Source of the DNA: Hymenobacter sp. BT18
Lineage (GTDB): Bacteria; Bacteroidota; Bacteroidia; Cytophagales; Hymenobacteraceae
Direction of reading: 5' to 3'
DNA length: 64,000 nucleotides
NCBI RefSeq assembly: GCF_012273015.1
Contig: NZ_CP050954.1
Coordinates: forward strand, 3,698,001 to 3,762,000
A model generated the notes under the pieces. That model ran no database searches. It saw nothing but the letters and a program-made list of their open reading frames with translations, and was not told the origin of the DNA. The translations under genes and the position numbers were made by a program. This document shows positions 51,281-59,994 of the stretch, in pieces. The first letter of the stretch is position 1. The number at the start of each line of letters is the position of its first letter.

Positions 51281-52330
51281 ATGAGCATGATGCGTACCCT
51301 GTTTCTGGCGGCCCTGACTACGGGACTGGCCGCCTGCCAGCACACGCCCGACCTGGTCCGGCCCATTACCGCGGCTACCGCTTCCGCGGATGCTACTGGC
51401 TCCCTTGGGCTCGTGGGCGACGCTGCTGACGTAACCCGCACTACCACCGGCGGCACCTTGCTGATGGGTGGGGGCACCGATGTGGATGCGGCCATGCGCT
51501 GGATGCTTGCCAAGGCGGGCGGAGGCGACGTGGTGGTACTGCGCGCCACGGGCACCGATGCCTACAACAGCTACCTCTACGGGCTCGGGTCGGTGAACTC
51601 AGTGGAAACGTTGCTATTGAATTCGCGCACGTTGGCCAACGACCCGGAGGTGGAAGCCAAGATCCGGGGGGCGGAGGCCGTCTTCATTGCCGGGGGCGAC
51701 CAGGCCAACTACGTCAACTACTGGAAAGACACGAAAGTGGAGGAGGCGCTCAACTACCTGCGCAACACCAAGCAGGTGCCCATTGGCGGCACCTCCGCCG
51801 GATGTGCCATTATGGGGGCCACCTACTTCTCCGCCATCAACGGCACCATTACCTCGGCCGCCGCGCTGACGAATCCATACAACTCCCTGCTTACGCTGGG
51901 CCGAAACGACTTTCTGAGCCAGCCGAATCTAACCAACACCATCACCGACACCCACTTCAACAACCCCGACCGGCGTGGGCGGCTGCTGGCCTTTCTGGCC
52001 CGGATGAGCAAGGACTACGGCGTGGTGCCCCGGGGCATTGGGGTAGACGAGCAAACGGCCGTCTGCGTGGAGCCCAACGGCACGGCCAAGGTGTTTGGGA
52101 CGGGCACAGCTTTCTTCCTGCAGCAGAATGGCAGCTCCTACACCCCCGAGCGGTGCGTAAGCGGCTCTTCGCTGGACTGGTACCGCAACAAGCAGGCGGT
52201 GCGCGTGTACAAAGTGGTGGGCACCAGCACCGGGACGGGTACGTACAATGTAAGCACGTGGAGTGGCGGCACGGGCGGCAGTAGCCAGTACTACTATGCC
52301 AGCTACGGCACCCTGGGCGTTTCCTATTAG
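51281..52330 (+). CDS. cyanophycinase-like S51 peptidase lipoprotein, copy 2
   Basis: A 349-residue paralog of 50156-51217, starting MSMMRTLFLAALTTGLAAC, a good lipobox. GGTSAGCAIMG and DTHFNNPDRRGRL are kept, so both copies should be active. The C-terminal tails differ in length and composition from copy 1 (SSQYYYASYGTLGVSY). The middle shares 170 identical bases with copy 1. The duplicated pair may cover different locations or substrates. Confidence 0.85.
   Translation: MSMMRTLFLAALTTGLAACQHTPDLVRPITAATASADATGSLGLVGDAADVTRTTTGGTLLMGGGTDVDAAMRWMLAKAGGGDVVVLRATGTDAYNSYLYGLGSVNSVETLLLNSRTLANDPEVEAKIRGAEAVFIAGGDQANYVNYWKDTKVEEALNYLRNTKQVPIGGTSAGCAIMGATYFSAINGTITSAAALTNPYNSLLTLGRNDFLSQPNLTNTITDTHFNNPDRRGRLLAFLARMSKDYGVVPRGIGVDEQTAVCVEPNGTAKVFGTGTAFFLQQNGSSYTPERCVSGSSLDWYRNKQAVRVYKVVGTSTGTGTYNVSTWSGGTGGSSQYYYASYGTLGVSY
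51605..51774 (+). repeat. 170-base tract identical in both S51 paralogs, copy B
   Basis: Perfect match to 50492-50661 (offset 1,113); the codon before it (GTG vs TGT) and the base 51775 (G vs A) end the identity. Confidence 0.85.
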
Positions 52331-52415
52331 GACGCCGGGTCGGCGGACTGTTTAGCCACACCGCGCGCCACGGGCGGCAGTGCGGCGCGGCAATAAGCCG
52401 GTAGGTCGCTGATAG

Positions 52416-52463
52416 ACAAGGGGAGGCAGTTGGGGTAAATTAACCTCAGCTGCCTCCCCTTGT
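52416..52463. terminator. terminator after S51 copy 2
   Basis: ACAAGGGGAGGCAG and CTGCCTCCCCTTGT form a 14-base perfect stem around a 20-base loop. Confidence 0.75.
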
Positions 52464-52512
52464 GCTTTATCCGCCCCGGAAATTTCGTATCTAGCTTCCT
52501 GTTCTATTCTTT

Positions 52513-53166
52513 ATGGCAGAGCTACGCACCTATCAGGCCTTTCCCACGGCCGGAGCCGCCTACCCGTTATTAGCCCTGCTGCGGGAGCACCAGATTCCGT
52601 TTGAAACGGTTTACGACCGGCCGCCCTTCGATGTCAACTTCGGGCATGCCGCCAGCAACCCGCGACTGGAAGTAAAACTCTACCCGGCTGACTTTGAAAC
52701 GGTACGCCGCCTGGAAGAAGCAGCCAACCAACCCCAGGCCGATACCCTCGCTCCCGATTACTACCTGCTGGCTTTCAGCACGGATGAACTGTTTGAGGTG
52801 CTGACCAAAGCCGATGAGTGGAGCAGCTTTGACGTGACCCTGGCCCGCCAGCTACTGCGCGAGCGGGGCCACGATGTATCGGCCGACGTGGTGAGGCTGC
52901 TGCGCCGCAACCGGCTGCAGGTGCTGGCCCGCCCCGAGGAAAGCCAGCGGGCCTGGATTCTGGCGGGCTATCTGATGGCCTTGCTGGGCGGGCTGCTGGC
53001 GGTGTTCATCGGCTGGCACCTCTATTCGCACCAGAAACAGCTGCACGATGGTTCCCAGCGGCCCGCCTTCACCGCCTCCGACCGCCAGCACGGGCGCAAT
53101 ATCCTGGTGCTAGGCTGCATTGGGGCATTGGTGTGGCTTGGCCTGAGCTTGTACGCCGGTTTCTAG
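52513..53166 (+). CDS. DUF2007-like protein with two C-terminal membrane helices
   Basis: A 217-residue protein. The first 70 residues (YQAFPTAGAAYPLLALLREH, then FGHAASNPRLEVKLYPADFE) look like a DUF2007 'signal-transducing' domain, followed by a helical linker and two membrane helices (about 147-168 and 196-215). A helix LARQLLRERGHDVSADVV resembles the second small soluble domain in such proteins. Function unknown. Its stop overlaps the convergent DUF5723 gene by 4 bases. Start at ATG 52513. Confidence 0.72.
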   Translation: MAELRTYQAFPTAGAAYPLLALLREHQIPFETVYDRPPFDVNFGHAASNPRLEVKLYPADFETVRRLEEAANQPQADTLAPDYYLLAFSTDELFEVLTKADEWSSFDVTLARQLLRERGHDVSADVVRLLRRNRLQVLARPEESQRAWILAGYLMALLGGLLAVFIGWHLYSHQKQLHDGSQRPAFTASDRQHGRNILVLGCIGALVWLGLSLYAGF

Positions 53167-55025
53167 CTGCCAACGGGGCTGTGCCGCGGCCCCCGGAAGC
53201 AGGCAGCGTACTGGTCGGACCAGTGCCGGGTTAAGAAGCAATATTGCCGGGGCAGCACCGTATAGCGGCCGGGAAGGAAAAAAGGAAACCTGAGTTGAGC
53301 CGGCGTAACCGGGGTGGCAGGTACTGTCGTTGGCGTAGCGGCGGGCGTAGCGCTGGAATCTGCTGGAGCAGTGGCGGGGGCAGCTGCTGGCGTCGTCAGC
53401 GAGTCCGTTGGGGCGGTAACCGGTGCAGAAACCGGAGCCGCCAGGGAATCGGCTGGTGCGGGCGCCGGGGAAGGAGATGCCAGGGAATCGGACGCTGCAG
53501 GGGTGCTAGTTGCCGGGGTGGCAGGCGGCGGTACCGGCTGCTTGAGGGCCGGCGCCACCTTGCTGACCTTGCTCTTGCGGGATTTAGCCGAAGGCCGCCA
53601 GTTGGCCCAGCTCAGGGGCGAAACGCCGAAATACACGTTGCTGCCCATCCGGTTTTTACCGCCCAGCAGGGAGCCCAGGTCGTTGGTGCCCAGCAGGAAG
53701 ATTCCTGCCCGCGCCGATACCCCAAAAGCCGCCGTGCGGTAGTTATTGGTGAGCAGCACGGGCGTAGCCACTTCCAGCCAGCGGGTTTCCAGGCGGGGCG
53801 TGACCGAGGCATAGGAGAACGTGCGCATGCCGGGGGCAAAGCGGCCCCGCAGGTTTTGGCGCACGGCCGCGTTGAGGTAAAACTTCCAGCTTAGGTGGTA
53901 GTCCACGTCCACGTTCAGGGTGGTGGGCAAGCCCATCCGGAAGCTGGTCTGCTCCTCGTAGCGGTCGGTGCGCAGGATAGCGCGAATCCGCTCCTCCACG
54001 TTGTTTTCGTCGATGCCCTCCAGATCAGCCTGGCTGACGCCCAGGTTCGAGGCCGTCACGTCGTAAGCGGCGGCGTTGGTGCGGTAGCGGATGCCACCAA
54101 TATCGGTCAGGGCCACCGATACGCGGTATTTATACTTGTTGCGCGAAGCGTCGGGCCGCCGCTCGCCCTTTTTGGTGGTGTAGTAGTACGTGGCATGGTC
54201 GGGCCGGAACTCGTACACTACCCCCAGGTCGGCGCCCCAGCCACTGCCGGGGCCGGAGCCTTTCGTGAGCCAGCGCCGGGCCGTGTTCAGGTCCAGGTTA
54301 GCCAGCTCGCTGGGGTTGGAAAAGCCCGCACCCCCCTCGAAGCGGTGCAGGCGCAGCACCGTGTCGCCGGTAGTGGCGTTATCAGGCAATATCTCGTAGT
54401 CGAGCTGGCGGCTTTGTATGTAGGCGGCCCCCAGTCCAATCAGCCGCTTCAGCGTAATTCCGGCTTTCAGAAAGTGGGCTTCGTCGTTGATGACTGTGCG
54501 CCCGTAAGTCAGGTTCCACTCCGCAAAGGCGTTCATGTTGAAATTGAACGTATTATCATCGGAGCGGCGCACGCCCTCAAACTCGTTTACGGCATCCTGC
54601 AGCAAGGAGGCCGACACGGCATTGCCCTGGAAAGCGGTGCGCACCCGGGTCTGAAACGCCAGGCCGTTGTTGGCATTCAGGCGCACCTGTAGGCCGGGGC
54701 CGCGGGCATCGAGGCCCAGCCCCACCAAATGCCGGGGCTTGTCGTTGCGCAGGGTGAGGTACTCGGGGGAAAATTCCAGGCCACTACCCGGGTTTTTCAG
54801 CGACCAGGGCCCGGTGTAGGCATACGCCGTGTTGGAGGCCGTGACATCCAGGGAAAAAAGCTGCAGCTGAAACAGGTAGCGGCTGTCGGCCACGGTGGCT
54901 GGGTTCCAGAGCACTTCGCCCAGGCCGTGGTAGTTGCCGTGGGCCGGACTGAGCGTGGGCTGACTTAGGGCCGGGGTAGAGAGGGCCAGGCCCAGGATAA
55001 GCGTCAGACGGGTAGAAAGTTGCAT
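53163..55025 (-). CDS. DUF5723 outer-membrane protein with Ala/Pro/Thr tail
   Basis: The 620-residue protein has a signal peptide (ending TPALS), then a beta-rich porin-like region (about 20-470: LGEVLWNPATVADSRYLFQL, GAAYIQSRQLDYEIL, TLNVDVDYHLSWKFYLNAAV) typical of DUF5723, a family of predicted outer-membrane barrels of Bacteroidota. Residues about 490-575 form an Ala/Pro/Thr/Ser tail with repeated 'APADSLA'-like units. The last 45 residues are odd, aromatic and Arg-rich (FPFFLPGRYTVLPRQYCFL), and overlap the convergent gene. Start at ATG 55025. Confidence 0.8.
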   Translation of the reverse strand: MQLSTRLTLILGLALSTPALSQPTLSPAHGNYHGLGEVLWNPATVADSRYLFQLQLFSLDVTASNTAYAYTGPWSLKNPGSGLEFSPEYLTLRNDKPRHLVGLGLDARGPGLQVRLNANNGLAFQTRVRTAFQGNAVSASLLQDAVNEFEGVRRSDDNTFNFNMNAFAEWNLTYGRTVINDEAHFLKAGITLKRLIGLGAAYIQSRQLDYEILPDNATTGDTVLRLHRFEGGAGFSNPSELANLDLNTARRWLTKGSGPGSGWGADLGVVYEFRPDHATYYYTTKKGERRPDASRNKYKYRVSVALTDIGGIRYRTNAAAYDVTASNLGVSQADLEGIDENNVEERIRAILRTDRYEEQTSFRMGLPTTLNVDVDYHLSWKFYLNAAVRQNLRGRFAPGMRTFSYASVTPRLETRWLEVATPVLLTNNYRTAAFGVSARAGIFLLGTNDLGSLLGGKNRMGSNVYFGVSPLSWANWRPSAKSRKSKVSKVAPALKQPVPPPATPATSTPAASDSLASPSPAPAPADSLAAPVSAPVTAPTDSLTTPAAAPATAPADSSATPAATPTTVPATPVTPAQLRFPFFLPGRYTVLPRQYCFLTRHWSDQYAACFRGPRHSPVGS

Positions 55026-55247
55026 AGGCAGGTAATAGGAGGGAGGAGCGAAGCAAAAAGGAACAGGCGGCCGGCAAAAAGCCAACCGCCTGGTAGCGTA
55101 GTGATTTGCTAGCAGTTTAAGCTTAGCAAGATGCGAGGCCAACTCAGCAGCTACAATACCCGGATGTGGGTATTTTGGCACTGCTGTTTTCTATCAGGAC
55201 CACCCAGCTTCAGACCACTGCTGGCCGAAGGCAGGCTGCCGGAAAGC

Positions 55248-55299
55248 AAATCCCCGTAGCCCTGGCCGCCAGCAAACCGGGGCAGAGCTACGGGGATTT
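55248..55299 (-). terminator. terminator after M61 peptidase gene
   Basis: AAATCCCCGTAGC and its reverse complement around a structured inner stem. Lies in the 328-base gap 55026-55353, which also holds a small hairpin (55064-55093) upstream of the DUF5723 start but no gene. Confidence 0.75.
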
Positions 55300-55353
55300 A
55301 CCAGTGTTTTTTGAAGGAAGTAGGTAGCCGATTGGGTTCGGTGCCTTCAGTCC

Positions 55354-57204
55354 TTACTTGGCTTTGGCGTCCAGCCAGGCGGCGCGGAAGGCCAACTGCT
55401 CGGGGGTGGGCTGCTGCCCGGTTTTCTCCGTAAGTACTACCTCCAGCTCCTCATCCTCTTGCAAGGTAACCGGGAGGGTGCGCACCTGTCCCCGGGAGCG
55501 TACCTCTACCTGCACCACGTCGCCGGGCTTGTGCTTGCCTAGCAGCTTCTCAAATGCTTTCTGGTCTTTCAGCGCCTTGCCGTCCAGTTTGAGCAGTTGG
55601 TCGCCCCGGTCGAGGCCCGCCACATACAGCGGGTCGCCGAGCAGGGTGCCCGAGCCAACGGTGAGCTGATTGTTGACAAACTGCAGGCGGCTGACTCCCA
55701 GGCTGGCGCGGCCGGCGTGGGCCTTGCGCACCACCATGCCCGCCGGGGCCAGCAATGCCGTGAAATTGGGCAATGTATGCCCCTGAATGTGCTGACGAAA
55801 GAACTGACCGGCAAAGGCAGTATCCCGGGCTGTTTTGCCTAAGATGCGCTGCAGATCTGCCAGGGTGTAGGGCCGGGCCGGTGCGTAGTCGCGCTGGGGC
55901 TTGCCGTGCTGCTGCCACACTTCGCGCATGAAAGCATCGAGGTCTGTCTTGAACCGCTGACGTAGCTCCAGGTCCAGGGCCAGGGCGTTGGCTCCACCAA
56001 TAAGGTAGTAGCTCAAATAGGTATTCGAGCGGTTATTCGGGTCGATGGCGGCGGCGGCATCCACGAAGGGCGCCTGCTGGCTCATGTGCACCGGCGAGAA
56101 CCGCTTAGCTCCCGGAGCATTCAGCATGGCATTTACCAGCCCCGACAGGTCGTTGGCAGCAAACTGCTCATTGGTGAGGGCACCCGAGCGGCGCATCAGC
56201 AGGTCGCCGTAATATTGGGTGAAGCCTTCGGCAAACCAAAGGCAGCTGCTCATGTTGGCCCGGTCGAAGCGGAAAGGCTCCAGGTCGCGCGGGCGGATGC
56301 GCTCCACGTTCCAGCCGTGGAAGAACTCGTGCGACACGGTGCTCAGGTTGCCGAGGGCGCCTTCCTTGCTCAGCGGGCGGGCATTGGTAACGGAAGTGGA
56401 GTTACGGTGTTCCATCCCGTCGCCGCTGGCTTGGGGCAGGTAGTTGGCCACAAACGTATAGCGGCCGAAGTCGTAGTCGGGCAGCCCGCCGAAGATGGCC
56501 GCGGCTTCCTTCACTATCTTCTTGGTTTGGTCGGCGTAGGCATCCAGCTCGGCATCGGTACCAGTGTGCAGCACGGCCAGCTCAATGGTTTTTCCCTGCT
56601 CCTGCCAGGAGCGCATCTTCTGCGGGCCCAGGGATGTAGGCGAGTCCATGAGGTATTGCAGGTGCGGAGCGGTGTATACGCCCGCCGTGGCCGTGGGCTG
56701 CAGCTGGGTAGCTACCTGCCAGCCGGGCGGCAGGGCAAAGCGCACTTCGGCCGGGCGCTGCTCCAGGCCGTCGGCGTAGGCCAGGGTTGCCGGGATGTTG
56801 AGGTGAGCGTGCTGGGCATCAATCCCGGCATAGGTGCCATCGGTCCGGTCGCCGTAGAGCGTGTAGCTGAACTGGACGGTGCCGCCGTGGCCCGTCACCG
56901 TCCAGCTGTACGGGTCGGGGTGGGCGAGGGGCAAGGCGCGGCCCTGGGCGTCGGTGGCCCGCACCTCGTAGATGTTCTTGGCAAACTCGTGCAGGGCATA
57001 GCGCCCGGGGGAAGAGCGGGCCATGTGCACCTGCAGGGGCTTTTCCGCCGGCAAATCGGTAAAAGTCACCTGTACCTGTGCTTCGTGGTGCACGGCATTG
57101 GGGAAGCTCAGCGCGTAGCGCACAGGAGACTGGGCCCGCGCACCCGCCCCAAAAGCCAGTGGCCAGGCAAGCGCCAGCAGAAGAGAAACGGTAGATTTTG
57201 GCAT
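55354..57204 (-). CDS. M61 family metallopeptidase (glycyl aminopeptidase-like)
   Basis: A 616-residue exported enzyme: signal peptide (ending GARAQ), an N-terminal M61 beta domain, a thermolysin-like domain with HEFFHGWNVERIRP (zinc ligands His292 and His296) and WFAEGFTQYYGDLL with the third Glu, and a C-terminal PDZ domain (about 500-585, LLGDPLYVAGLDRGDQLLKL). M61 peptidases remove N-terminal Gly or Ala residues. The catalytic site is intact. Common in Cytophagales; role likely peptide scavenging. Confidence 0.93.
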   Translation of the reverse strand: MPKSTVSLLLALAWPLAFGAGARAQSPVRYALSFPNAVHHEAQVQVTFTDLPAEKPLQVHMARSSPGRYALHEFAKNIYEVRATDAQGRALPLAHPDPYSWTVTGHGGTVQFSYTLYGDRTDGTYAGIDAQHAHLNIPATLAYADGLEQRPAEVRFALPPGWQVATQLQPTATAGVYTAPHLQYLMDSPTSLGPQKMRSWQEQGKTIELAVLHTGTDAELDAYADQTKKIVKEAAAIFGGLPDYDFGRYTFVANYLPQASGDGMEHRNSTSVTNARPLSKEGALGNLSTVSHEFFHGWNVERIRPRDLEPFRFDRANMSSCLWFAEGFTQYYGDLLMRRSGALTNEQFAANDLSGLVNAMLNAPGAKRFSPVHMSQQAPFVDAAAAIDPNNRSNTYLSYYLIGGANALALDLELRQRFKTDLDAFMREVWQQHGKPQRDYAPARPYTLADLQRILGKTARDTAFAGQFFRQHIQGHTLPNFTALLAPAGMVVRKAHAGRASLGVSRLQFVNNQLTVGSGTLLGDPLYVAGLDRGDQLLKLDGKALKDQKAFEKLLGKHKPGDVVQVEVRSRGQVRTLPVTLQEDEELEVVLTEKTGQQPTPEQLAFRAAWLDAKAK

Positions 57205-57525
57205 AGAGCAGGAAGATAGGGAAGAAGTCGGTAGGGTAAATGTAGCAGACGACCGGCAACCTGCCGCTTACCCGGGCGGCAATCGGGCGGGCAAGTGGGG
57301 GCGGTAGTAGCCGGTAGCGGGCCACCCGCCAGCAGGCTGCTGCTGGGGTTGGTTCGGGAAGAGTACAATCCGGCGTTCTGCCGTTCTGCCTGCGGGTTAT
57401 ACGAAGCTACATCGAAGCTACTACGAACCAACAACGAAGCTACTACGCCCGAAGTACGGTTGCCTTCCTTGGGAAAGTGCTATGCGTAGCCTTAGGGCCG
57501 CGGGGCCGCCGGCCGCGTACCGGCT
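57205..57525. other. gap with short CGAAGCTAC repeats
   Basis: 321 bases between the M61 and methyltransferase genes. CGAAGCTAC appears at 57402-57410, 57413-57421 and 57434-57442. No gene, strong hairpin or exact promoter box was seen. Confidence 0.4.
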
Positions 57526-58182
57526 TTATGCCGGGTGAAACACCACCGCTTCTACCATACCCCCGTAGCCAGACTGCGCCGGCCCGGCCAACAGGCCCAC
57601 GCCTGCCAGGGCAGCGCGGATATCGGGGAGCTGCCGCCCGCTGATGCCGGTGGTAAAACCGAAAAACCAGTACATAGCCTTTAGCAGGGCGTGCTGCCAC
57701 CAGGCGCGGGGCGGGGCAAAATCGGCGACCAGCCACGGCGCCTGCGGTCGGCGTGCCCGGTTTAGCCGCTGAACCAGCTCGTGGAGCCGGGCCGGGGCGA
57801 AGAGGTCCAGCAGGAAAAACGTCAGCACGGCATCAAACTGCTCTTGCGGGGCCAGGGCTGCCTCCGTGCCCAGCCGAAACTCTACTTGCCCCATGTGCTG
57901 GGGGGCCTGCCGGCGCAGCGTTTCCTGGGCCTGCCGCAGCATTTCGGGCGAGGCTTCCAGGTACAGCACCTGGGCCTGGGGGCGGAGGCGGAGCAGCTCG
58001 GGCAGCACCCACCCGGTGCCCCCGCCAACAAGCAAGACGTGCGGGCTCCCCGTAGGCAAGTAAGCCAGGGCCCGCTGCTGGGCCCGCTGCAGACTGCGGC
58101 CAAACACCAGCCGGGAGAGTGGGTCGTAGAAAGCCGCCACCCGGTCGAAGCCAGCGTCGTTATAGAAAGGAGAAACAGCCAA
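57526..58182 (-). CDS. class I SAM-dependent methyltransferase
   Basis: A 218-residue cytosolic protein with a Rossmann methyltransferase core: YDPLSRLVFGRSLQRAQQRA, motif I HVLLVGGGTGWVLPELL, motif II VLYLEASPEML, FDAVLTFFLLDLF and WLVADFAPPRAWWQHALLKA. It resembles ubiquinone/menaquinone-type methyltransferases, but the substrate is not known. It starts at TTG 58182; no upstream ATG is suited and later ones cut the fold. Divergent from the PAP2 gene. Confidence 0.83.
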   Translation of the reverse strand: MAVSPFYNDAGFDRVAAFYDPLSRLVFGRSLQRAQQRALAYLPTGSPHVLLVGGGTGWVLPELLRLRPQAQVLYLEASPEMLRQAQETLRRQAPQHMGQVEFRLGTEAALAPQEQFDAVLTFFLLDLFAPARLHELVQRLNRARRPQAPWLVADFAPPRAWWQHALLKAMYWFFGFTTGISGRQLPDIRAALAGVGLLAGPAQSGYGGMVEAVVFHPA

Positions 58183-58303
58183 AAAATCGAAATATTAAAC
58201 TGCCTGGAAGCGCCCGGGCGTGGGGCAAGCCAGCACCTCAATGCAGCTTTTCTGCCACGGGGCCGTTAAAGCTACTCACTCCTTTACGCATCCCTGCATT
58301 TCT

Positions 58304-59020
58304 ATGACCCACCACCTGCGCCGCCTGCTAGCCGGAGCCGCCCTGTTTCTCACGGAGTTTGCCCTGGTGCTGCTGGTGGGGGTACTGGGCGTAGCCGGGT
58401 TTCTCTACATCAGCCGGGAAGTGCTGGACCAGGATGCCGCCCCGTTTGACGAAGCCGCTTTCCGCTGGACGAAGGCCTTCTTTGGGGCCGGGCGGCAGCC
58501 GTGGGTGGAGGCCATTACCTTTCTGGCCTCGCGCAACTTCATCGTGCCCGCGTCCCTGGCGCTGATTGCCTGGTTCCTGGTGCTGCGCCGGCACCGCTGG
58601 TACACGCTCATGGTGCCGGTTGTGGCGCTGGGCGGCATCTGCCTGAACCTGGTGCTCAAAAACCTCTACCAGCGCCCCCGGCCCCTGCTGCCGCTCACCT
58701 CGGCCAGCGGCCTGAGCTTCCCCAGCGGCCACGCCATGATTTCGGCCTGCTTTTACGGCTTGCTCATTTACTTGGTGTACACGCACGTACGGCAGCAGCG
58801 TTGGCTGCGCATAGCCCTGATCGGGTTTTTGAGTTTGCTGATTCTGTTGATTGGGGCCACTCGCGTGTATTTGCGGGTGCACTACGCCACCGATGTACTG
58901 GCGGGCCTGCTGGCGGGTGGCACCTGGCTGCTCATGGCTATTCCGCTGCTCCGAAGGCTGGAAAAAACGGTCAAAAAACAGTTTAAGCACAGTCCGCAAT
59001 TAACTGAAAAACAGGCCTAG
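58304..59020 (+). CDS. PAP2 phosphatase family protein, copy 1
   Basis: A 238-residue membrane protein with six helices and the PAP2 signature spread over three segments: KNLYQRPRP (K-x6-RP), SFPSGHAM (PSGH) and RVYLRVHYATDVLAG (SR-x5-H-x3-D). It should remove phosphate from lipid phosphates such as phosphatidic acid or undecaprenyl pyrophosphate at the periplasmic face. A close relative lies at 59329-59994, beyond the tRNA. Start at ATG 58304. Confidence 0.93.
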   Translation: MTHHLRRLLAGAALFLTEFALVLLVGVLGVAGFLYISREVLDQDAAPFDEAAFRWTKAFFGAGRQPWVEAITFLASRNFIVPASLALIAWFLVLRRHRWYTLMVPVVALGGICLNLVLKNLYQRPRPLLPLTSASGLSFPSGHAMISACFYGLLIYLVYTHVRQQRWLRIALIGFLSLLILLIGATRVYLRVHYATDVLAGLLAGGTWLLMAIPLLRRLEKTVKKQFKHSPQLTEKQA

Positions 59021-59065
59021 TAGCGCGCATTCGCAATTTATTTTACGAAAAAAGTAACGCCTGCC

Positions 59066-59097
59066 TTGACATTCCCGGAATTAGGCGCGTATCTTTG
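59066..59097 (+). promoter_or_regulatory. promoter of tRNA-Leu
   Basis: TTG at 59066-59068 (in TTGAC), a 21-base spacer and an exact TAnnTTTG box (TATCTTTG, 59090-59097), about 50 bases before the tRNA. Confidence 0.7.
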
Positions 59098-59146
59098 CAA
59101 CGTCAAAAGGCCAGACCCCTCGGAGTTTAAGCCCAAGACAAAAGCT

Positions 59147-59231
59147 GCGCTTGTGGCGAAATTGGTAGACGCGCTGTCTTCAGGCGGCAGTTCCGCAAGG
59201 TGTGAGAGTTCGAGTCTCTCCGAGCGCACCA
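59147..59231 (+). tRNA. tRNA-Leu (anticodon CAG)
   Basis: An 85-base class II tRNA with encoded CCA. Acceptor stem GCGCTTG/CGAGCGC, D-arm with TGGCGAAATTGGTAGACGC, anticodon stem CTGTC/GGCAG with loop TTCAGGC (anticodon CAG, reads CUG), a long variable arm (TTCCGCAAGG) and the T-arm AGAGTTCGAGTCTCT. It lies between two paralogous PAP2 genes and has its own promoter and terminator. Confidence 0.95.
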
Positions 59232-59236
59232 CGAAA

Positions 59237-59264
59237 GCCGGCCCTTTTCAGGGCCGGCTTTTTT
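59237..59264 (+). terminator. terminator of tRNA-Leu
   Basis: GCCGGCCC-TTTTCA-GGGCCGGC then six Ts, 5 bases after the tRNA end. Confidence 0.9.
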
Positions 59265-59328
59265 GTTTGGGCCTTAGTCTGCGGGGCGTCCTGACCTCCC
59301 AGGAAAAGGCTGCGTTGAGAAAATACGT

Positions 59329-59994
59329 ATGCGAAACGTTGTTGCCCGTCTGCTGGCCCGCTTAGCTGTTTTTACCACCGAAGCCGCGGTGCTGGGGCTG
59401 GTATTTGGGGCGGCCCTGCTCCTGTTTTTCTACCTCACCCGGGTGGTGTTCGTAGAGAAGTCGGCGGCCCTGGATAGCTGGGCTTTTCAGCAGATGGATA
59501 CCCTACGAGCTGCCTGGCCGGGCCTGACGCCCTTGGCTCGTGGTATCACTCTATTTGCTTCGTTGCCTTTTCTGGTAGCAGCTGGGCTGCTGATTCCTGG
59601 AGGGCTGGCCCGGGTCGGCTACCGCCGCGAGGCCTGGGAAGTGCTGCTGGCCGTAGCCGGGTCAGCCTTGTTCAACCAGCTGCTGAAGGTGCATTACCAG
59701 CGCGGGCGGCCCCTCTCGGCTCTGCTGCCCCAGCCCGGCCTGAGCTTTCCCAGCGGCCACGCCATGATCGGTATGGCTTTGTACGGGTGCCTGGCCTGGC
59801 TGCTCTGGCGCCACGCCCGACGGCCGGGGTGGGCCCTGGTGCTGCTGGGCTGGGCTTTGCTTATTGGCCTCACCCGCATCTACCTGCACGTGCACTACGC
59901 TACCGATGTGCTGGCCGGTTTTGCGGCCGGACTAATGTGGCTGGCTTTGCTCCGGTTGGTGCTAGAGTTTAACTTTCACGCGCAGGGCAAGTAA
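59329..59994 (+). CDS. PAP2 phosphatase family protein, copy 2
   Basis: A 221-residue membrane protein with the same three catalytic segments as copy 1: KVHYQRGRP, SFPSGHAM and RIYLHVHYATDVLAG. Helices and order match, so it is a paralog probably arising by tandem duplication around the tRNA gene; N-termini are different in sequence. Lipid phosphate phosphatase activity is inferred. Its 3' end overlaps the convergent GAF-type gene by 33 bases. Confidence 0.92.
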   Translation: MRNVVARLLARLAVFTTEAAVLGLVFGAALLLFFYLTRVVFVEKSAALDSWAFQQMDTLRAAWPGLTPLARGITLFASLPFLVAAGLLIPGGLARVGYRREAWEVLLAVAGSALFNQLLKVHYQRGRPLSALLPQPGLSFPSGHAMIGMALYGCLAWLLWRHARRPGWALVLLGWALLIGLTRIYLHVHYATDVLAGFAAGLMWLALLRLVLEFNFHAQGK

